From Ciona intestinalis (taxonomy: Eukaryota; Chordata; Ascidiacea; Phlebobranchia; Cionidae): DNA of 64,000 bases. The DNA lies in contig NC_020174.2 of the NCBI RefSeq assembly GCF_000224145.3, positions 3,849,026 through 3,913,025 on the forward strand. The letters are read 5' to 3'. This document shows positions 50,301 through 61,383 of this stretch, in pieces. Below the pieces are notes generated by a model. It made no database searches. It was not told where the DNA came from and saw nothing but the letters and a program-made list of their open reading frames with translations. Made by a program: the position numbers and the translations under genes. Each line of letters opens with the position of its first letter. Position 1 is the first letter of the stretch.

Positions 50301-51266
50301 AGCCAAAGTACACACATAAGTGACAGTGCAATTCTCTTATGTTTTATAGAGCTGCAACAAAAACTAGAAACCTGTATTTCCGAATTGGACGATTTGCGGG
50401 TAAAATCAAATCATACAAAAACGAAAAACGTGGCCGTTCAAGTAAATTTAAACGAAAAGAAAATTTCTGAGAATAGCGACCTCAATACAGATAAGGTAAA
50501 TAAGATGTTCATTTAAGTTATATATGGTAGGGTGGGGGGAGGACGGGACACCTTTAGCGCATAATATCCAAATATCCTGACAGTGTTTTAAACAATTAAC
50601 AACGGTCTATGGAAGTCAAAGGAAAACGGTTTTATATTTATTTAAATGTTCTTTGTTTACTATCAAATAGGACGAGAAAATAGAATAAAAAGGTGTCCCA
50701 TTTTCCCCCTGTCTAGAAAATTATATCATTATTTCCACAACGTTTAGTTATAAGATACGGATTTGTTGGCTGGTACATGCTTGACCTGTAAACACAGTTA
50801 AGCTGTTTATAACCGTTGTGTACAAAAGGTCATTTAATGATTAGGTTTACAACGTGATTAACCGAAAGTACATTTAACTTAAAAAAGTTTACTTTTTTAT
50901 TCAAGTCGATTATGTAATATTACTGCGGGAACACAATGTAGAATACATTAGTTAAAACTTTCTACACGAATGTAGAATTTACCGTACGCGAAATCTGCCT
51001 TTTGATTGATGTATACCATAAACCGACTGAACGCCAGCGTATAAACGTTTGCTGTTGTTTACTGTTCGTTTTGAGGCTGTTTGCGTGCGCGTGTGTGGGC
51101 CGTTGGATTGACTCGCCCTGTAACCTGGTCTTAGGCCTCAGAGAAAAGTCTCGCGCTGCAGGATGATGGAAACGACTTGCCGAACAGCATACCGCAATTG
51201 GAACCCGATACGAAAATGACTGCTGGCTTCGACTTACCTGAAAAGCTGCCTGATAACGAAAGATAA
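47368..51266 (+). CDS. coiled-coil protein of unknown function, 9 exons
   Basis: Exons are 47368-47430, 47707-47829, 48162-48331, 48576-48708, 49036-49173, 49493-49576, 50021-50186, 50350-50495 and 51135-51266. They sum to 1155 nt (384 residues) in one frame with GT-AG introns, which makes the model sound. I do not recognise the family. The protein is dominated by Glu, Lys, Leu and Gln heptad-like stretches from about residue 25 to 340, for example SELEQQLKQL, DLEKKLEKSEKKL, KCIIEDLKKEKKNL and LENQALEKQLEISK. It has no membrane helix or signal peptide. The last 44 residues form a proline-containing acidic tail. A cytoskeletal, centrosomal or Golgi scaffold would fit such a protein, but that is inference. 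In-frame ATGs at 47371 and 47386 could also start it. Its introns are rich in SINE and short-element copies. Confidence 0.85.
47555..47690 (-). mobile_element. tRNA-like SINE, 5' part
   Basis: Read on the minus strand, the segment has a tRNA-like B-box (AGTTCAAAGCCCG) after CCAGAGGCTACA. It then continues with TTATGGGCGTTTCTGTGCTT and GGTAAGACACTTATTGGCAA. The middle matches the SINE copy at 49590-49815. It lies in intron 1 of the coiled-coil gene, just before exon 2. Confidence 0.65.
49590..49815 (+). mobile_element. SINE copy in a coiled-coil gene intron
   Basis: The segment reads GGGTTCAAGGCTC, then TTGTGGGCGTATGTGTCCTT, ATGGGTTGTCCAAATTATCA, GGTAATTCGTAAGCC, GGTGTATGAAACAGAACATC and CCGGCCACGCGAGGATAAAG. 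The same blocks recur at 24.6 kb and 47.6 kb. A short tail fragment also occurs near 49375-49405. Confidence 0.7.
50522..50716 (+). mobile_element. short inverted-repeat element (MITE) in the last intron of the coiled-coil gene
   Basis: This is a full-length copy. The left terminus is GGTAGGGTGGGGGGAGGACG and the right terminus is AAAGGTGTCCCATTTTCCCC. The core TTTAAACAATTAACAACGGT is intact. It begins 26 nt after the exon 8 donor. Confidence 0.88.
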
Positions 51267-51350
51267 ATATAACTGTTCAGTTCAAGAAGCATTGTATGGA
51301 AACTATCGCAAAAAATATGAGTTTTGCGCCGACATTTTCTGCGGGTATTA

Positions 51351-51545
51351 TAGTACCGTGGGGTAAAATGGGATGCATTTAGCACATTATATCTAAATAT
51401 CCTAATCGTGATTTAAACAATTAACAACCGTTTATGGAAGTCGTGAGGACACGGTTTTATAGTTGCCTGAATGTTCTTTGTTTACTACAAAATAGAACGA
51501 GAAAATAGAATAAAACATGTCCCATCCTCCCCCACCCTACTATAT
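51351..51545 (+). mobile_element. short inverted-repeat element (MITE) downstream of the coiled-coil gene
   Basis: This is a full-length copy with left terminus TAGTACCGTGGGGTAAAATG and right terminus CATCCTCCCCCACCCTACTA. It starts about 85 nt past the coiled-coil stop codon and contains AATAAA at 51509-51514. Confidence 0.88.
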
Positions 51546-52025
51546 AACACAGGGTTGCTTCACAAAGTTCAGACGCTGGCTAAAAGTTATTTTTAATCAT
51601 CTCGGTTATGATGGCGTAATATTTGTTACGTGAAGTTTTATTTACACGACAAACATGATTCAACCCACGAGTAGTAGGCGTTCGTCTCGTAAAATCGGCA
51701 GTATACCCAACAACGAATAAGAAATATATAGAATGGAACGACCATCGTGCCCCATGTCACGGATTGCAAGGAATTTTTCTTGTGTGCTCAGGAATTGTGT
51801 ATCACCGGTTATGTTCGTATAGAAATGCTGAAGATATGGCCAAACTCAAAGTATATAGAATAAGACGCCCCTTTTTGGGACTTTCTTGTTACACAAGGCG
51901 AGTGAGGCATTAGCAGCAGGATCTAAAAAAACGTCTGGAAATGCATGTGGTACAACACGATACGATAAATATGTTACTTTGTAACAACATGCTATTGGAA
52001 TAGCTTATATTTATGGGAAATCTCG

Positions 52026-52896
52026 TCACGTTACTGATTGAAAAATGCCCCTGTTGTCTCCGTGCATTGTCAGAGCGTTGGTCGTGCAAAACGTCGCCGC
52101 CATAAAGATCATGTGAGTGAAATATACAGCAGCGGAGAGTGTTCCCAGTACAAGAACTGCCATGTTTTCGCCTCCGTTACGGATCTCTAGGAAATCAGGT
52201 GAGCTACAGTAGTGTATGTCCACTTGCTCGCCGTCTTCGTTTATGCAGTGCCACAAGAAAGCCTTTTTAGTCCCGGCAAAACCGACCGCAAAAGCTAGAC
52301 CCGCGCAGAACACGAGGTTCAGGAACAAATCGAATATCATCGTTTGTTTTCTTGGTGCAGTGAACAGGAACAGCACATAAGTCAGACAGGTGAGGATCCA
52401 GGCAGGCAGCGAGCATAAGGTGAATACCATCACTTCGTCGTTAATACTTGGCATTGTGTTACTCTCCGCCATTACTAAAAAAGTTCATACATTTTTAATG
52501 AGTATGTCGTAAGAACGACTAATGTAGTTAGTTTTTCGCACTTTATGCGTAACAGATCGATCGCTTTGTATATAGTACAAAGCACATATTTCCGGATCTT
52601 GTTTTTTAACAATTACGAACGCTCTTCGTGGCTACGGGTATATAATTCTCTAAACATTCTTTGTTCACTACCAAACTGGACGGGAAAATAATTTGAAAAT
52701 TTGTCCCATCCCACCCTAATATTTCCACAGTACAGAAATCTACGTTTTTGCGCAGATAAAAATGTAATTTTAACCTACCGTTTCCGAGATAAATCACACA
52801 CCAACACCCGCCGCACAAAAGTATTTCCAAAATCTTGAAGACGTTTTCCAACGACTTCAAATATTGCTTTTGAAATTGAAAAGAGCAAATGGTCAT
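52026..52896 (-). CDS. four-helix membrane protein, MARVEL-like, 2 exons
   Basis: Minus-strand exons are 52896-52779 and 52474-52026. The junction is phase 1 (AACG joined to TAATGG), giving 567 nt and 188 residues. Predicted membrane helices lie at about 20-37, 54-77, 85-106 and 143-168, with both ends cytoplasmic. The N-terminus (FKILEILLCGGCWCVIY) has the look of the first helix of MARVEL proteins such as MAL, plasmolipin and CMTM. The loop between helices 3 and 4 has a cysteine pair (116 and 129) that could form a disulphide. MARVEL proteins act in membrane apposition and vesicle traffic. The second exon alone starts with an ATG, but using it would lose the first helix. The assignment rests on topology and length, not on a diagnostic motif. 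Confidence 0.72.
52568..52722 (+). mobile_element. short inverted-repeat element (MITE), partial, in the MARVEL-like gene intron
   Basis: The left terminus is missing. The copy starts with the AGCACATATTTCCGGATC block, continues with ATTCTTTGTTCACTACCAAA, and ends with the right terminus TTGTCCCATCCCACCCTAAT. It fills about half of the single intron. Confidence 0.75.
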
Positions 52897-52990
52897 TTTT
52901 TGAAGATAAATATAGACAAACAGTTGCTAAAGCCACAGATACATTATACCCTGTTGGAATTCAAAGGGATTTATTATAGAATTTGACATT

Positions 52991-53173
52991 AATGTGTGGG
53001 GTAAGATGAGACATTTTTATTATCTTTTCTCGTCCCATTTGGTAAGATTTAAAGATTATTCACAATATTATATAATCGACTCCCATAGACCGTTGCTAAC
53101 TGTTTAAAACGCGATCCGCATATTTGGATGCTATATATATATACTAATCGTGCCCTATCTTACGCCACAGTCC
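52991..53173 (-). mobile_element. short inverted-repeat element (MITE)
   Basis: The left terminus is TGTGGGGTAAGATGAGACAT and the right terminus is GCCCTATCTTACGCCACAG. The core ACTCCCATAGACCGTTGCTA is present. It lies about 100 nt upstream of the MARVEL-like start codon. Confidence 0.8.
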
Positions 53174-55667
53174 TATATCTGCAAAAAAAGATGCAGCCTA
53201 GATCTGCTGCCAGTTTTGTTACCTTCATTATTTACGCAAAGCTATAGGTAGAAGTATCTAACTTATGCTGCATTGTACCTTTAGCTAACATGCTACTACT
53301 GACCACCTGTTGACTTTGCTGCTTGAATCTGCCATAAAAGCGATCAGCTTGTGAACTACCAACGACCAGCAAGCTATTTAAAGCTCTGTTTACCCTCGTC
53401 GAATACAATGTGTCTACTCTTAAGCGTGTCTGTATAGTTGACCGACGGAGCTCGTTTTTCGCGTACGTGCTCAGTCTTTGCGCGCAGAAATGCAGGTTTA
53501 TTGTCGCTAGTCTAAAACCTGGAAACAAACAAACTCAAAGCTAAATTACGATCTTGCGGGCTGGGGCACGACGTGGCGAAATAGCTGATCGTGTTTTACA
53601 ATGCAAGTACAAGACATCCGGGCTTTAATCCATAACTCAAACACACCGTGGTTATTGTAAAGAAAGCATTGTGATTGACTGGTTTGCTTTGCTATTGTTA
53701 TGTAGCTTTCTTATTGTAACCTAAACACACATACCGCCATTTTGAAATATCGTTAGAGTTGAATGTTTCGTTGAGATATAGTAGGGTGGGGGAAGATAGG
53801 ACACCTTTTCATTCTATTTTCAGGTCCCATTTGGTTGTAAACAAAGAACATTTAAAGAATTATAAAACTATATCCCTACTACTTCCATAGACCGTTGTTA
53901 ATTGTTTGAAACACGATCAGGATTTTTGGATATTATGTGCTAAACTGTCCTCTCCCACCCTATACAAAACGACTTTTGCAACCTTTTCTGTCCTATTACT
54001 TTAATAGAGCAATTTAAATTCCACTGACAAAAACGGCGCATATCATTATCGTATTTCTCAGTAATCCCTTACCGTTTTGGTCTGCACGACTACCGTATAC
54101 TTTTATTTGACATTTTAGGCTCGGTGGGACACAACAATGCAAATTGTTCGCATACGGTAATACGCTATTATAAGTCACACATGCGGTTGTCCAATATTTG
54201 GAACCTTTACCTTACCCTACTGAGGTAAAGTTCCGGTCACTGTTGGTCTAACACTCAACGTTAAAGTGCTTCTACAATATGACCATCTAAGCTCTAAGCT
54301 TGTGAATGTGTATACGCTCCGCTAGTTCGTGTTATTTTATGCTTACCCTATTATCTTAACTTTTTTGGTCTAATGCTGATCGCCGCTTGGTGTATGTAAC
54401 ATGAACTAGGTCCCTTGACGGCAACTTTACTTGTTTTCTTTTTTCTGGTCTAATAAAACGACTGTATAGTCTCCCTCAACCTAATGTCTATTTGGTTTTC
54501 GGTTTGTTACTTCATTAGTTTACCTGCAGGCCCGCGACTGCCTTTGGTTGACGTAAATACGAAGTAGTTTGAAGCTTTTCTCCTTTGGTTATCGTAATTC
54601 GGCAGTAGGGGCTTCTTTTTTTCTTGTAAAGTAAACACTAACATGCCAGCTGTGCGTAATGCACATACGTACTGTTTTAGTCATGGTCATTTTATATGTT
54701 TTAAACTTAAAGTTTGTAACACCGTTGTAGTAGTTTACTTTTGAGCTTATAGGCCCTAAATGACAATTTACAAATATGTATCTTTTAAATAAAAAATCCG
54801 TAATTCATGTATGTCGATCAAAAGTATACTACTAAAAGCATTTTTTGCGCATGTGTAACTTAAATACTCCTATTTCAGCTTTTAAATGAAAATTAAAAAT
54901 AAAAATGAGAAAAAACAGTAACTTTTCTTACAAAAACAAGCGAATTAAAGGAAAATAAGTATATTTTTCTGGAACTGTACCGGTTGCTATACCTAACGTA
55001 ACAAAATCTTGTGTAGATGATACAATCAATATCTACAAACCATATAAGTTAATCTCTTGCACTATACTCTATAATATATAGCATTATCCAGTCAGAGTCA
55101 AAATACAGAGACAACAACAATCGTCTTTATTGAGTGCTGGTTTGGCAGAAAGGTTTTTGTTATTGACTGAAAGTACTTAAGTGGATTAGGTGCTGGTTTA
55201 TCCAATCCAATCACGAACCATTGGATAACGTACTTGTAAAGCATTATTGAGATAATGATTCACTAGCCTTAAATTGCAGGTTAAGGTATTGATGGCGCTG
55301 GAAGTTGTCAAGAGTAAACAGTTTAATACATTTACACTGTTGTAGTGTCTAGACCGGCCAGCATGGAAGTTTTATAGTGGGCGTATTAAAATAGCTGCAA
55401 CATGGGTTCAATGAGTATGAAGCGATTACACATACACTTTATTGGTTTGTTTTGCGGTGCCAGGGTGACTTTAAACATCATAAATCAAAGATACCGCAAA
55501 CTAATATGAGGATCTATCGGGCACGTATAATCATATAAAGTTTAACCAAAAATGAATAACCAAGAAAGCAATAATTTTATCAAATTTGCCCAAAACCAAA
55601 TTATTCGAAATTTTCCTCTTATCCGCCGAACCAAAACGTTAACGCAAAATGATACCTCTTTATAACA
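53174..55667. other. gene-free spacer upstream of the MARVEL-like gene
   Basis: The 98-codon open frame at 53232-53528 (minus) has no recognisable motif. One short inverted-repeat element lies at 53777-53964. The remaining sequence is AT-rich, with TTGGTCTAA-like words recurring at about 54245, 54368 and 54447, too weakly to call a repeat. Confidence 0.4.
53777..53964 (-). mobile_element. short inverted-repeat element (MITE)
   Basis: The left terminus ATAGTAGGGTGGGGGAAGAT is nearly perfect. The core TTCCATAGACCGTTGTTAAT follows. The right terminus is shortened to CTGTCCTCTCCCACCCTATA. Confidence 0.87.
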
Positions 55668-55822
55668 TAGTAGTAGGGTGCGGGAAGATGGGACACCTTT
55701 TTATTCAATGATCCCGTCTCATTTGGTAGTAAACAAAGCACAATCAAAAAATCACGAAACCGTATCCTCACGACTGCCAGCATACACCGTTAATGGTTTC
55801 AAACACGATCAAGATATTAAAA
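55668..55822 (-). mobile_element. short inverted-repeat element (MITE), right end lost
   Basis: The left terminus is TAGTAGGGTGCGGGAAGATG. The core ends at AAACACGATCAAGATATT and then passes into unrelated AT-rich sequence, so the right terminus is lost. Confidence 0.8.
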
Positions 55823-55837
55823 ATATATTAATTTAAC

Positions 55838-57226
55838 TTAAAAATCAATGCACAAAAAACCTATGTACCGATGAACTACTACAGATAAGTTTTGTAACTT
55901 GATGGGTACAATAATACCTTCAGCTGGGCGAAAAATGAACACCCGTTTATCGAACCGAGACAACCAACCGTGGAAGTAAGCTTGTTTTGGACCATCCGTC
56001 AAGCGGATTTTTCTACAATTGCCCATTGCAGTAACGCATTGCCATTTTGTCCCGGCTTTAAAACTAAAGGTAAAAAACGCAAATCGTCATCGGATTTTCA
56101 TGCGAACATATCCTCGGATGGTGGAACTTATACAATCACTATCCCGCCGTTACAGTTCCGTTGCCATTCGCATCCAACTTAGAGCACCTGAATATGTTAC
56201 CAGAACTGTGGCCGGCTCTACCTCTTTCTAAATCCCAGTCAAGAAAGTCAACGAGTTGTCTTTTAGCTGTAGCTTTATTAATTTCCCCGTCATTCAAACT
56301 GCCAGGGCCAGTATTCACAAAGCCAAAACTATCTTCCATTTTTAGCCACCAACGCGGCGTCTCCGTTTCCGTGCTGGAGTTGACTACCCAGAAAAAATAT
56401 TTTCTGAAGTTTACTTGGCGTTGGGGTGTAGGATGGGGCAGATATTATAAAATCAAACTGGGTAACCCAAACTTGAGTAATCGGCGATTCAGAAACGAGC
56501 ATCTGATCCACAGTATATCTGGAAAAATATATATTAGCCGAAACTACCAAATTAACAAACAAGAACAACTACTTACCAAGTTCCATTTGATTTACTTATA
56601 GCGGCTGACTTCAAAGTGCAGTTTATTGATACAGTTTGCTTAACCTACAGCTTAAATATTGTACAGTGGGGTGGGAGAAGATGGGACACCTTTAGCACAT
56701 GATATCCAAATATCCTGATCATCTTTTAAACAATTAACAACGATCTATGGGAGTCGTGAGGATACGCTTTTATAATTTTTTGCATTTTCTTTGTTTACTA
56801 CCAAATTGGGCGAGAAAATAGAATGAAAAGGTGCCCCATCTTCCCCCAACCCACTATATATTAAAGTCGTTGTAGAGACGCAATCGTTTTAGATAGAAAT
56901 CTTGCTTGCATAAGTGCAAAGGTATTTTTCTGTTTGCCTTTTCCGATATGCTTTTCATTAATGCTATAAAAAGGATGTTTTTCGTGTCCAGATAGAAGTA
57001 CGAATTTGCTTCTACTTGGCTTTCTTACATATACAAGACTGTAAAATAAAACGATAGCAATATTGCAACTTTCTCCAAAACAGTCCATGGAACCGAACTG
57101 ACGTAACTTCTCCAACGAGCAACTTCCCTTTGAAAGATACTTCCCGGCCACACTTCCGTTGATAAATATCAAACAGCTTTTACTATCCCAACAAGGCTGT
57201 TGCTTGTTGCACCAGCATCCACACAC
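55838..57226 (-). CDS. coding-like segments of an unrecognised gene (tentative)
   Basis: Three minus-strand segments look protein-coding, but I could not join them into one model. Segment A (57226-56861) is open for 121 codons and includes SCLIFINGSVAGKYL and SCNIAIVLFYSLVYVRKPSR, which faintly recalls a LamG/concanavalin-like fold. Segment B starts after an acceptor at 56403 and stays open to a stop at 56139, with SFGFVNTGPGSLNDGEINKA and LDWDLERGRAGHSSGNIF. Segment C (about 56070 to 55907) contains KWQCVTAMGNCRKIRL and HGWLSRFDKRVFIFRPAEG before a GT donor. Phases between A and B do not match with the splice sites I can see. A weak donor at 56140 would join B to C in frame. A short element separates A from B. 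It may be a real gene with missed exons, a decaying gene or chance. No function is assigned. Confidence 0.3.
56661..56860 (+). mobile_element. short inverted-repeat element (MITE), reference-quality copy
   Basis: This copy shows both termini clearly. The left end is CAGTGGGGTGGGAGAAGATG, and the reverse complement of the right end is TAGTGGGTTGGGGGAAGATG. The inverted repeats span about 28 bp. The core includes AAACAATTAACAACGATCTA and GTTTACTACCAAATTGGGCG. A target-site duplication of TA is possible but not certain, so no superfamily is assigned. Confidence 0.9.
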
Positions 57227-57499
57227 TAGCTTGATTAGAGCTATATATATTGAAATTTATACAAAATACGTTTTTTGTTCAGGGCCACCAATGATCGCAC
57301 AGTTGGCGACAGGAAACAAGGCGAACGAGAGAGAGTTCATTACAAGAAAAGGATTTGGACAGTGTCTAAAACATGATGGTATATATTCCTAACGCCGCTA
57401 CTTTACCAAATGAATGAACAAATGAAAATGGTATTACTTGAAATGTGTGGTAAATTAAGGAAAGGAAAAAACGAAAGATTTAAATTTATCACTTTAAAA

Positions 57500-57629
57500 C
57501 AGGGGTTCTTTTACTTTTGAAAACTGATATTTAAAATCAGATTTGTGTTGACGCACACATGGAATTATACATGTTATTACTATTTAAATGCATGAAAATA
57601 TTTGGCAAACCCAAGCAGAAGAACCCCTG
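57500..57629. mobile_element. short hAT-like non-autonomous element
   Basis: The left end is CAGGGGTTCTTTTACTTTTG, and the reverse complement of the right end is CAGGGGTTCTTCTGCTTGGG. That gives 11 identical terminal bases and a longer imperfect inverted repeat. The CAGGGGTTCT start is typical of hAT elements. The flanking 8-mers (CTTTAAAA and TAATAAAA) match only at 5 of 8 positions, so the target duplication is decayed or absent. Confidence 0.5.
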
Positions 57630-58542
57630 TAATAAAATACACGGGCTTACATTATACACATAGGGGGTCACACGGCGATTTAGGAAACACGGTAAAACCA
57701 ATCTAAAATGCGCTCAAAATAAAAGGAGTTTTGAGAAGTGCCCACTGCTGAGTAAAAGGTCGATGGTAAAAGTGCTGAAAAAAAATTCTTAAACGTTTCT
57801 ATGAGACTTTGGGCCGTGGGCAACTAGTTTAAGAAAAAAAAAACGGAGTGGATTTAGTAATTTTCCAAAATTGCAGAATGTAATTTAAGGAGGGATGCTC
57901 TTTTGATGAGGAGCTCAGGAGGAGAAAGCGAAAAAGTGAGATTCCCGAAATCCGAATTGTTTAATGCATGGCTTGAGTATTCCAGATTTAGAAGTGGGTT
58001 TGCGGAAAACGCGACGTTGGTTGTTGAATTATGCATGCTGGCCTATAACGTGAACGTGACGTGACGGCTGTGGTTGGCGGCTGGACGAGCTGGGGGTTTG
58101 TTCGGAGCGATGTTTCATTTAGGCCGCGCGGTTCGGGTAAAATGTCCTCCCGGTATAGGGATGCGTAGCTTGCACCACGGAGTTGTAGAAAATACACTTA
58201 AAATCGGGTAAAATCGAGAACGAGATTAAATGTAAACGATGCGTAGACGAATAAAACAACGGAGAAAATGTTTAAGTGCCGCGAGAAGTCGACAAGTTAC
58301 AGAAAAGATTTACCGCGTGTGTGCGCTAAAGATCACTGTTTAGTGGAAATGCTTTGTAGGGGCGACTTACACGACCATGGAGCGTAATTGGATAACCGCC
58401 GGTGCTCCATCAGTCGCGACATGCGCAGATGCATTTGCCCGGCGCTGTCGGCACAAATGCAATTCTAATGTGGTTTATTACGTCACAGCGGAGAAAAGGC
58501 AGCGGAAGACGAAATTGTAAGGCACCTGGATACTGGGCGATA

Positions 58543-58562
58543 GGGGGGGGGGTCAAAGGGGG
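58543..58562 (+). repeat. G-runs (G10 and G5)
   Basis: A run of ten G is followed, after TCAAA, by five more. Nothing nearby explains it. It could form a G-quadruplex or be a sequencing-length artefact. Confidence 0.7.
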
Positions 58563-59916
58563 CGATTCTAACGCTTCGGGAGCAGAGTCGGACGCCCATA
58601 ATTGTTGGCTGAAGTATTAACAGCCCAGAAAACAAAAAAATCGCAAAAAAAGTTGAAACTTGGCGAGTTAGGAGAATACGCTGGAACAAGCAGCGGCGAG
58701 CGCCTTACGGGCGGAGGAAAACTCCTGTAGGCAAATTAAGCACGATTTTAACGACAGCGAGTAATACAAAATAAGCTCATACTCATAAGTTACGGTCCGG
58801 TATGTTTGGTAAAACAAGATCAGAAGAAAACGCTAAGATCGTTGAGGTGGCTGACGTGCCTAGATCGGAGTACCCATACACTATTTCTATAATACAAATG
58901 AAAGGGGGCGCTGGCGTATAGGAAATTATAACAGGGACTATGACGACGCCTTGATCACGGAGCACTATGGGTGGGACACCTTCAGCAATTTGGTAGCTAC
59001 AGGTAGTGGCGGCGTGGGACGGAACGAGGCCTGAAAACTGCTTGTTATTTTATAGTTAAAACTTTATGTAGCACCGTTATACAGCCGCTTCGCGTGTCAT
59101 GACACAGCGTTTTGAAACCAGAAGGCGCCGATACCGCTTGTCCGAACCGGTCACCGCCAGTTCATGGGAGAAAATATTCCCGGCGACGTCTCGGCCCACA
59201 AAGGTCACTTTAGGTCGTTGGGCGGTGACGTGTTCTTGCTTGAATTGGCATCGACCAGGAATGGGCGAAGTGGCGTGGGCTGTTGTGTATTCCGGACGTT
59301 GGCGGTTGTTGCACTGTCCGCTGTCACCTTCGCGAATAACAATCATTAACTTTCTTTTATCTTTTTATCAGACGTGGAAATTGGTCCACGCACGCGACAT
59401 AATCTTGTTTTAAAGGGGTTTTTGCCAACACGCACGGTCATTGTTAAACCAATGTGCAATGGCTTAACTTGGACCTACTGTCTGCCTAGTCGCAGTACAG
59501 GTCCTCGTCAGGTAGCATCAACAATGATAAACTTTGCGGACGAGTTGCGACGACAATTTATTCAGTGATCTGTAGGTTTGGTTTGCTGCACAACGTTTAA
59601 CCTGTACAGTTACCATTGGCGATTTGATGTGTTATGACAGGTGTGATTTTTTCAAAAGGCACTGTAGTGTTGTTTGCATTACTCAAACATGTTATATATT
59701 TAGAATTCGATTATATGTTAGCACACTTCTAAACGTTCGAATTTCTTATAATTTTAAGAGAAGGGCCATAGCGACAATGTGCATGAATTTATTAATTTAA
59801 AAGCAAATTTATAGAAAAAATATTTGCGTTTACAAAACGACATTTCAATTTAGAATTAAATTGATTTTAAAGTGGAAACTGGGTGCCAGCGCATATAATA
59901 ACATCCCATTTTTTTA

Positions 59917-59962
59917 ATTAGGGCAACGTGACCCCAAGCAAAATTAGGGCACCGTGACCCCC
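59917..59962 (+). repeat. 26-bp direct duplication
   Basis: ATTAGGGCAACGTGACCCC at 59917 recurs as ATTAGGGCACCGTGACCCC at 59943, with AAGCAAA between them. It may be part of an unrecognised repeat family. Confidence 0.7.
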
Positions 59963-61167
59963 TTGTTATGGCGCCTAAAGGCATAAGTCGGGCATGGGAT
60001 TTAAGTGGCGTTGTTGATTGATGATGTCTGCTGCATTCTTAACAAGGCCGACCAGCGCTTTGCGAACAATACACACAACGGCTACAGAAATGTGCGCTAA
60101 TGGTGATATGGAGTGTTACACTATGGTTGTTATGCAGCGAGTCAAACCGCGGGCGCTATTTTACGTAGAAGTGCGTATAACACAAAAGTATGCAGTTCAT
60201 AACACCTAGCTATCCACGTTGAACAACGTGGACGGTGCGTGTGGGGATTTAGTACAGGCTTATTTTTGAGACTTGGCCCTGCGCATAGGACTCGTCATTG
60301 GCCAGATAACTTTACAAAACATCAATCGAAATAATCCGAATAATCTGCAGCATTAGAGATTAAATCGACCCGTGTTTAAATTGTATCGCCTTGAACAACG
60401 CAAGTACAGTTGGTTCATTGGGCAGCCAAACCGAGCGTTTCATTTTACAGCGTATTTTACTGCTTCGTTACCAATAAAACTATAACGGGCTAACAACCGT
60501 AAACAAGCAACTGACTCGTATAACAAAGTTATGTGAAACGCGGATATAAAACGTTGAAATGAAGTACCGTACGGTCGTACACACCTACATATATAAATCG
60601 TGGGAGTATGGCAAAGAAAAGCATGCCAGCTTCAATAACAAGTTAGAAAAACTGCAGCTGTTTAAACAGCAGGGTGCTGAAGCAAATGAATCTCTTTAAA
60701 TTGTATATAGTCTAAGCCATGTAGTCGGGTCATTTAGGTACTTTGTTAGCAGGCGGTTTAGTAAGAAGGAATTTGGATTAATGAGCTCAACTGGTTTTCA
60801 CACTCAAGTTTTAACCACTATAGCATGGGAATTGAAGCTTTTTTAAAATAATGATTTTATAAAGACTACTATTTTCAATACTTAATACAGCTAAATCACA
60901 CCATAGTGTTGAATACATAAAATGGGCATTTAGTATTTACTATTTTATGTTACAAAATGGTGTAGGCAAACCTGCAATAACCTGTATAACAACTTATTAC
61001 TCATATATAATGATATTCATATAATAATACATAAGGCCTAGAAAGGCCAATCGGGCTGGTGAGTTCTAGGAAATAAAATTGGCCATGTCCAAGAAATCAG
61101 TTCCCTACTAAACCATTGAATGCACTAACATTATACCATTTTGAATATTTTTACCCATAACTTTTTT

Positions 61168-61173
61168 TTTATT
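61168..61173 (-). promoter_or_regulatory. possible poly(A) signal of the CTD phosphatase gene
   Basis: The minus strand reads AATAAA about 210 nt past the stop codon at 61384. No closer canonical hexamer is visible. Confidence 0.35.
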
Positions 61174-61383
61174 AGAAGTTTAACTTAGAAATAATTAAAC
61201 ATGAATGGCTCGTTGTAGCGACCATACTTGTACCATGTTTATAACTATAAGCGTGTTTGAACAATCACTTTTTTGTCGCTACATTCTTTCTTTTCGTTTA
61301 AAATACTTCTAAATCTTCGCTACCGTTTTTGGAGAGGCAAACAAAATCAATAAAAAATAAGTTATGTTTAAAAATTGAAAATT

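Larger units (their letters stand above)
57300..61383. other. gene-free stretch, partly G-rich
   Basis: No exon with family motifs was found. The stretch holds a short hAT-like element (57500-57629), a G-rich island around 58000-59400 with G-runs at 58543-58562, and a small direct duplication at 59917-59962. An open frame of 89 codons at 59077-59346 (minus) overlaps an equally good frame on the other strand and is not called. Confidence 0.45.

Noticed and set aside
53232-53528. 98-codon minus-strand frame upstream of the MARVEL-like gene
   Set aside because: Could be 5' UTR of that gene. No motif or splice link to the coding exons was found.
59077-59413. Open frames of 89 and 104 codons on opposite strands
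   Set aside because: The two strands are equally plausible, neither resembles a family, and GC-rich sequence keeps frames open by chance.
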